From JAISFI01 sp031552335 (lineage in GTDB: Bacteria; Bacteroidota; Bacteroidia; Bacteroidales; Azobacteroidaceae): a stretch of 26,017 bases of DNA. The notes beneath the pieces were generated by a model that was given only the letters and a program-made list of their open reading frames with translations, did not search any database and had not been told where the DNA came from. Each line of letters opens with the position of its first letter. Positions within the stretch are counted from its first letter, which is position 1. The position numbers and the translations under genes were made by a program. Where the stretch lies: the NCBI GenBank assembly GCA_031552335.1, contig JAVBMQ010000161.1, positions 1-26,017 on the forward strand. Direction: 5' to 3'. Positions 23,738 to 26,017 of this stretch are shown in pieces.

Positions 23738-26017
23738 ATGCCTGATTTATTTCATTTTGCCAAAAAATTGCCTGAGCAAACAGACGAAAAAATTGCTTTT
23801 GGTGCTGTATCTGAATCTAAATCTGAATCTGAAACTAAAACAGCATTCCGCGTTACATCTTCCTTTCTGATGACAGGAGAAGAAACAGCATACGCTATGC
23901 TACCCGGAACAATATTGCTACAGCAACAAAGTGACGATAAGAACAAGGTAAATTTAATTCTGAAGCCAAAACCTTCTTCCAAAATAAAAATGCCGATAAA
24001 ATACATTGTGTACAGGGGGTTACAAATCACATCATTTTTAACAGAACCAGATTTCGAAACAGCAAGCGTGCGAACCGATAATATCACAGAATTATTGAGA
24101 AAACTAAAAGAAACTCAGGAGACAAGAAGCCTTGATGGCATTGACAAGAAAGCCTTGTTTGGTTATAATTTAAGGCCCAATAATAATCTTGACATAGATG
24201 ATTTTTTTCATAAAGAGACAGGAGACGCTTCTCAATTATTTTCCGTTTCGGGAGGTATGGAATTAGGATGTTTTGCCAAAAGCAGCGGCCAGAAAACCCC
24301 AACAGGGGAAGAAAAAGCCCCAACAGGGGAAGGAATAGAAATCATTTTAGAAAATCCCGACTTAACGTTTACTGTAGAAATTGCAAAAAGACCATTTTAT
24401 GAAATAGAGGTTACGTCTATAGAAAGTCCAGAAAATAGATGGAAACGAGAACTTATTCGCCATTTTGTTGACCCGGCAGCTTTTTATGGTTTACACCACG
24501 ATATAAAAGGTGGCATTGGATATAAAGATGAAAATGGATATGATAAACCTCCAGCAAAAGGAGCAAGAGAAGTATATAAAAATATTATAGATAAATTTGC
24601 TACCAAAAATATTATTTATTTGGATATTCGCAATGAAAATGGATATTCTTATAATTATTATGACGAATATTCTGATGGTGAGATTCAACTTTGGAAAAAT
24701 AACGGTGCAGTACTTGTTGTAAAAGACTTTTACAACAACGGCTGGCCAATTTGTACTGTGAATGATTATATTGAGGATAATGATTCATTCCAAAGTTCAG
24801 CCTTTGATATAAAATTACAAAAAACAAATGCGAATAACTCTACGGCTTATGATCCCATGGCAATAATTATAGGAAGGTATGCCTCAAATATTTGTAAAGA
24901 GCAAAATAAGAGTAATGACGTGATAAAACGTAATGAATTATTTTTAATATATAACAATGAATTTATAGGAGAGAATAAATATTTTGAACATTGTTTGACA
25001 ATTGCGATACCATCTTTCTCTATTGGTAAGAATGAATGGCAGCCTATAGCCACAATAGTACGCCTTGATTATATAAAAAAACCGGACACTAACAATAATT
25101 CTCTTTTCTCTCAAAAAGAGCCCACCGATTTTATATTTGGACCTGTTAATACCAATATTCCATGGCAAGGAAATGCAACTATCAAATGGATGACCAGTCA
25201 TATTGACAGGTATTTCTATAATAACGATACCATTGCTTTTTTACAATCGGGTATGGTAGAAGAAACACTAAAGATTAAGGTAGAAGGAACAGAAAAAGAA
25301 GAAGAAAAACAATATATCACCTATTATGCCGCACCAACTATTTTTTTCAAAAGCCCTAAGATTATAAAAGACACTTATGCTTTTAATTTTAATGGAGCAA
25401 CCGAAAAGGCTGAAAATGTAAAGAACTTTCTGACTTATTTTGACAGAAAATCAAGCGCCGGAATAAAAAAAGATGACGAAGAAAAGATTCCTTATTATGG
25501 GCAAACGGAAGAAATTGAAGGAGGTGATGCATTTTTGCTCGGAATAACCAAAGAAGAAAAAACAAACCTATTAGATAATTTTATTTCACCCTACCACCAT
25601 ATTTTTTTTAAACTGGATAAATTATATCCCAACAATTCCAACAATTATCAATATCAACTATTTGCTGTTGGGCTTACTGCAAATAATGAGCAAATACCTT
25701 CAAATAATTCTGTAGCTGTATTCAGCAAGGATGGTAAAATATTCACTTCTAAAGATTATCAAAATGCAGTTGCTTTTAAAAAGCAACCGGGCATTATGGT
25801 CCACTTCAGAAGGACAAAAGAATACGCAGACAATGATTTATTTCACTTTGGCTTTGATTGGATGCGAGATGGTGTACATGATAACTATTATGAAAAAAGT
25901 CCATATATAGGTACTGGTGGTTTATGTACATTTGCAAATATTCCTGGGGTTGAGAGTAAGAATATGGATCAGGAAAAAGCCCAAGAATATTTAAAAGCCG
26001 AATACACTCCTGAAAGA
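23738..26017 (+). CDS. large protein of unknown family, 3' end outside window
   Basis: From ATG 23738 (MPDLFHFAKKLPEQTDEKIAFG) one uninterrupted frame of 760 codons runs to the window edge without a stop. No signal peptide or membrane helix, so probably not exported by the Sec route. The N-terminal part has a Ser/Glu/Lys stretch (SESKSESETKT, about 28–38) and then KYIVYRGLQITSFLTEPD. A Pro/Thr/Gly/Glu repeat TPTGEEKAPTGEG sits at 187–199. Then RHFVDPAAFYGLHHDIKG and ATKNIIYLDIRNENGYSYNYYDEYSDG, and many Tyr/Asn/Asp-rich beta-like stretches to the end. No known catalytic motif is visible. Size, lack of signal and position behind a tail-fibre-like gene and a glycosyltransferase fit a structural or cargo protein of a phage-like particle or a large toxin, but this is inference. 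Confidence 0.75.
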   Translation, partial: MPDLFHFAKKLPEQTDEKIAFGAVSESKSESETKTAFRVTSSFLMTGEETAYAMLPGTILLQQQSDDKNKVNLILKPKPSSKIKMPIKYIVYRGLQITSFLTEPDFETASVRTDNITELLRKLKETQETRSLDGIDKKALFGYNLRPNNNLDIDDFFHKETGDASQLFSVSGGMELGCFAKSSGQKTPTGEEKAPTGEGIEIILENPDLTFTVEIAKRPFYEIEVTSIESPENRWKRELIRHFVDPAAFYGLHHDIKGGIGYKDENGYDKPPAKGAREVYKNIIDKFATKNIIYLDIRNENGYSYNYYDEYSDGEIQLWKNNGAVLVVKDFYNNGWPICTVNDYIEDNDSFQSSAFDIKLQKTNANNSTAYDPMAIIIGRYASNICKEQNKSNDVIKRNELFLIYNNEFIGENKYFEHCLTIAIPSFSIGKNEWQPIATIVRLDYIKKPDTNNNSLFSQKEPTDFIFGPVNTNIPWQGNATIKWMTSHIDRYFYNNDTIAFLQSGMVEETLKIKVEGTEKEEEKQYITYYAAPTIFFKSPKIIKDTYAFNFNGATEKAENVKNFLTYFDRKSSAGIKKDDEEKIPYYGQTEEIEGGDAFLLGITKEEKTNLLDNFISPYHHIFFKLDKLYPNNSNNYQYQLFAVGLTANNEQIPSNNSVAVFSKDGKIFTSKDYQNAVAFKKQPGIMVHFRRTKEYADNDLFHFGFDWMRDGVHDNYYEKSPYIGTGGLCTFANIPGVESKNMDQEKAQEYLKAEYTPER
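24297..24332 (+). repeat. in-frame 21-bp tandem duplication
   Basis: CCCCAACAGGGGAAG occurs at 24297–24311 and again at 24318–24332, period 21 bases, giving TPTGEEK/APTGEG in the protein. Each copy has its own small palindrome (CCCC-AACA-GGGG). Confidence 0.85.

Noticed and set aside
23752..25201. Several minus-strand open frames of 65–111 codons
   Set aside because: All lie antisense to the 760-codon plus-strand frame and look like random hydrophobic translations of AT-rich DNA.
1..26017. CRISPR array, rRNA or tRNA genes, integrase
   Set aside because: No regularly spaced repeats, no rRNA signature and no tRNA-like fold noticed by eye; no recombinase motifs in any of the real frames. A dedicated RNA search was not possible here.

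Overview
The window looks like a low-GC Bacteroidales chromosome (order-level call by eye). The evidence is gene content and order (ftsX–DUF3098–uppP–truB–queA–folK, pyrB–pyrI), the near absence of Shine-Dalgarno sites, and repeated matches to the Bacteroidetes promoter type (-33 TTTG, -7 TAnnTTTG) upstream of genes.

Positions 1–20321 are conserved housekeeping backbone. Left to right: pheT (minus, running off the left edge) and a class A penicillin-binding protein (minus). Then a plus-strand group: pyrB, pyrI, a flavin reductase-like protein and a small outer-membrane barrel. Then glyA with its own promoter and terminator, a frame-broken small lipoprotein gene (minus), and lepA (minus), divergent from a ThrE-type amino-acid exporter (plus). 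Next is a six-gene minus-strand run, ftsX, DUF3098, uppP, truB, queA, folK, which joins division, undecaprenyl-phosphate recycling, tRNA modification and folate synthesis. It is followed by miaB (minus), a small single-pass membrane protein (plus) and a succinyl/propionyl-type CoA-transferase (plus).

Between miaB and the small membrane protein, about 85 bases carry a complete Bacteroidetes promoter, a hairpin and a strong intrinsic terminator, with a second full promoter beyond it. This is a good candidate for an unannotated small RNA, or a very short leader-peptide transcript.

From about 20340 the character changes. A 129-bp segment with 16-bp inverted ends and a 36-bp perfect inverted repeat flank a glycosyltransferase-like gene of uncommon type. 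An AT-rich 300-base stretch then leads into a plus-strand cassette: a protein with a phage tail-fibre-like N-terminus, a small unknown protein, a family 2 glycosyltransferase start-stop coupled to it, and a large cytosolic-type protein of unknown family (at least 760 residues) that runs off the right edge. This accessory region is the best place in the window to look for an undescribed system, possibly a phage- or injection-system-derived particle with its own glycosylation enzyme. Only its edge is visible, so that reading is inference.
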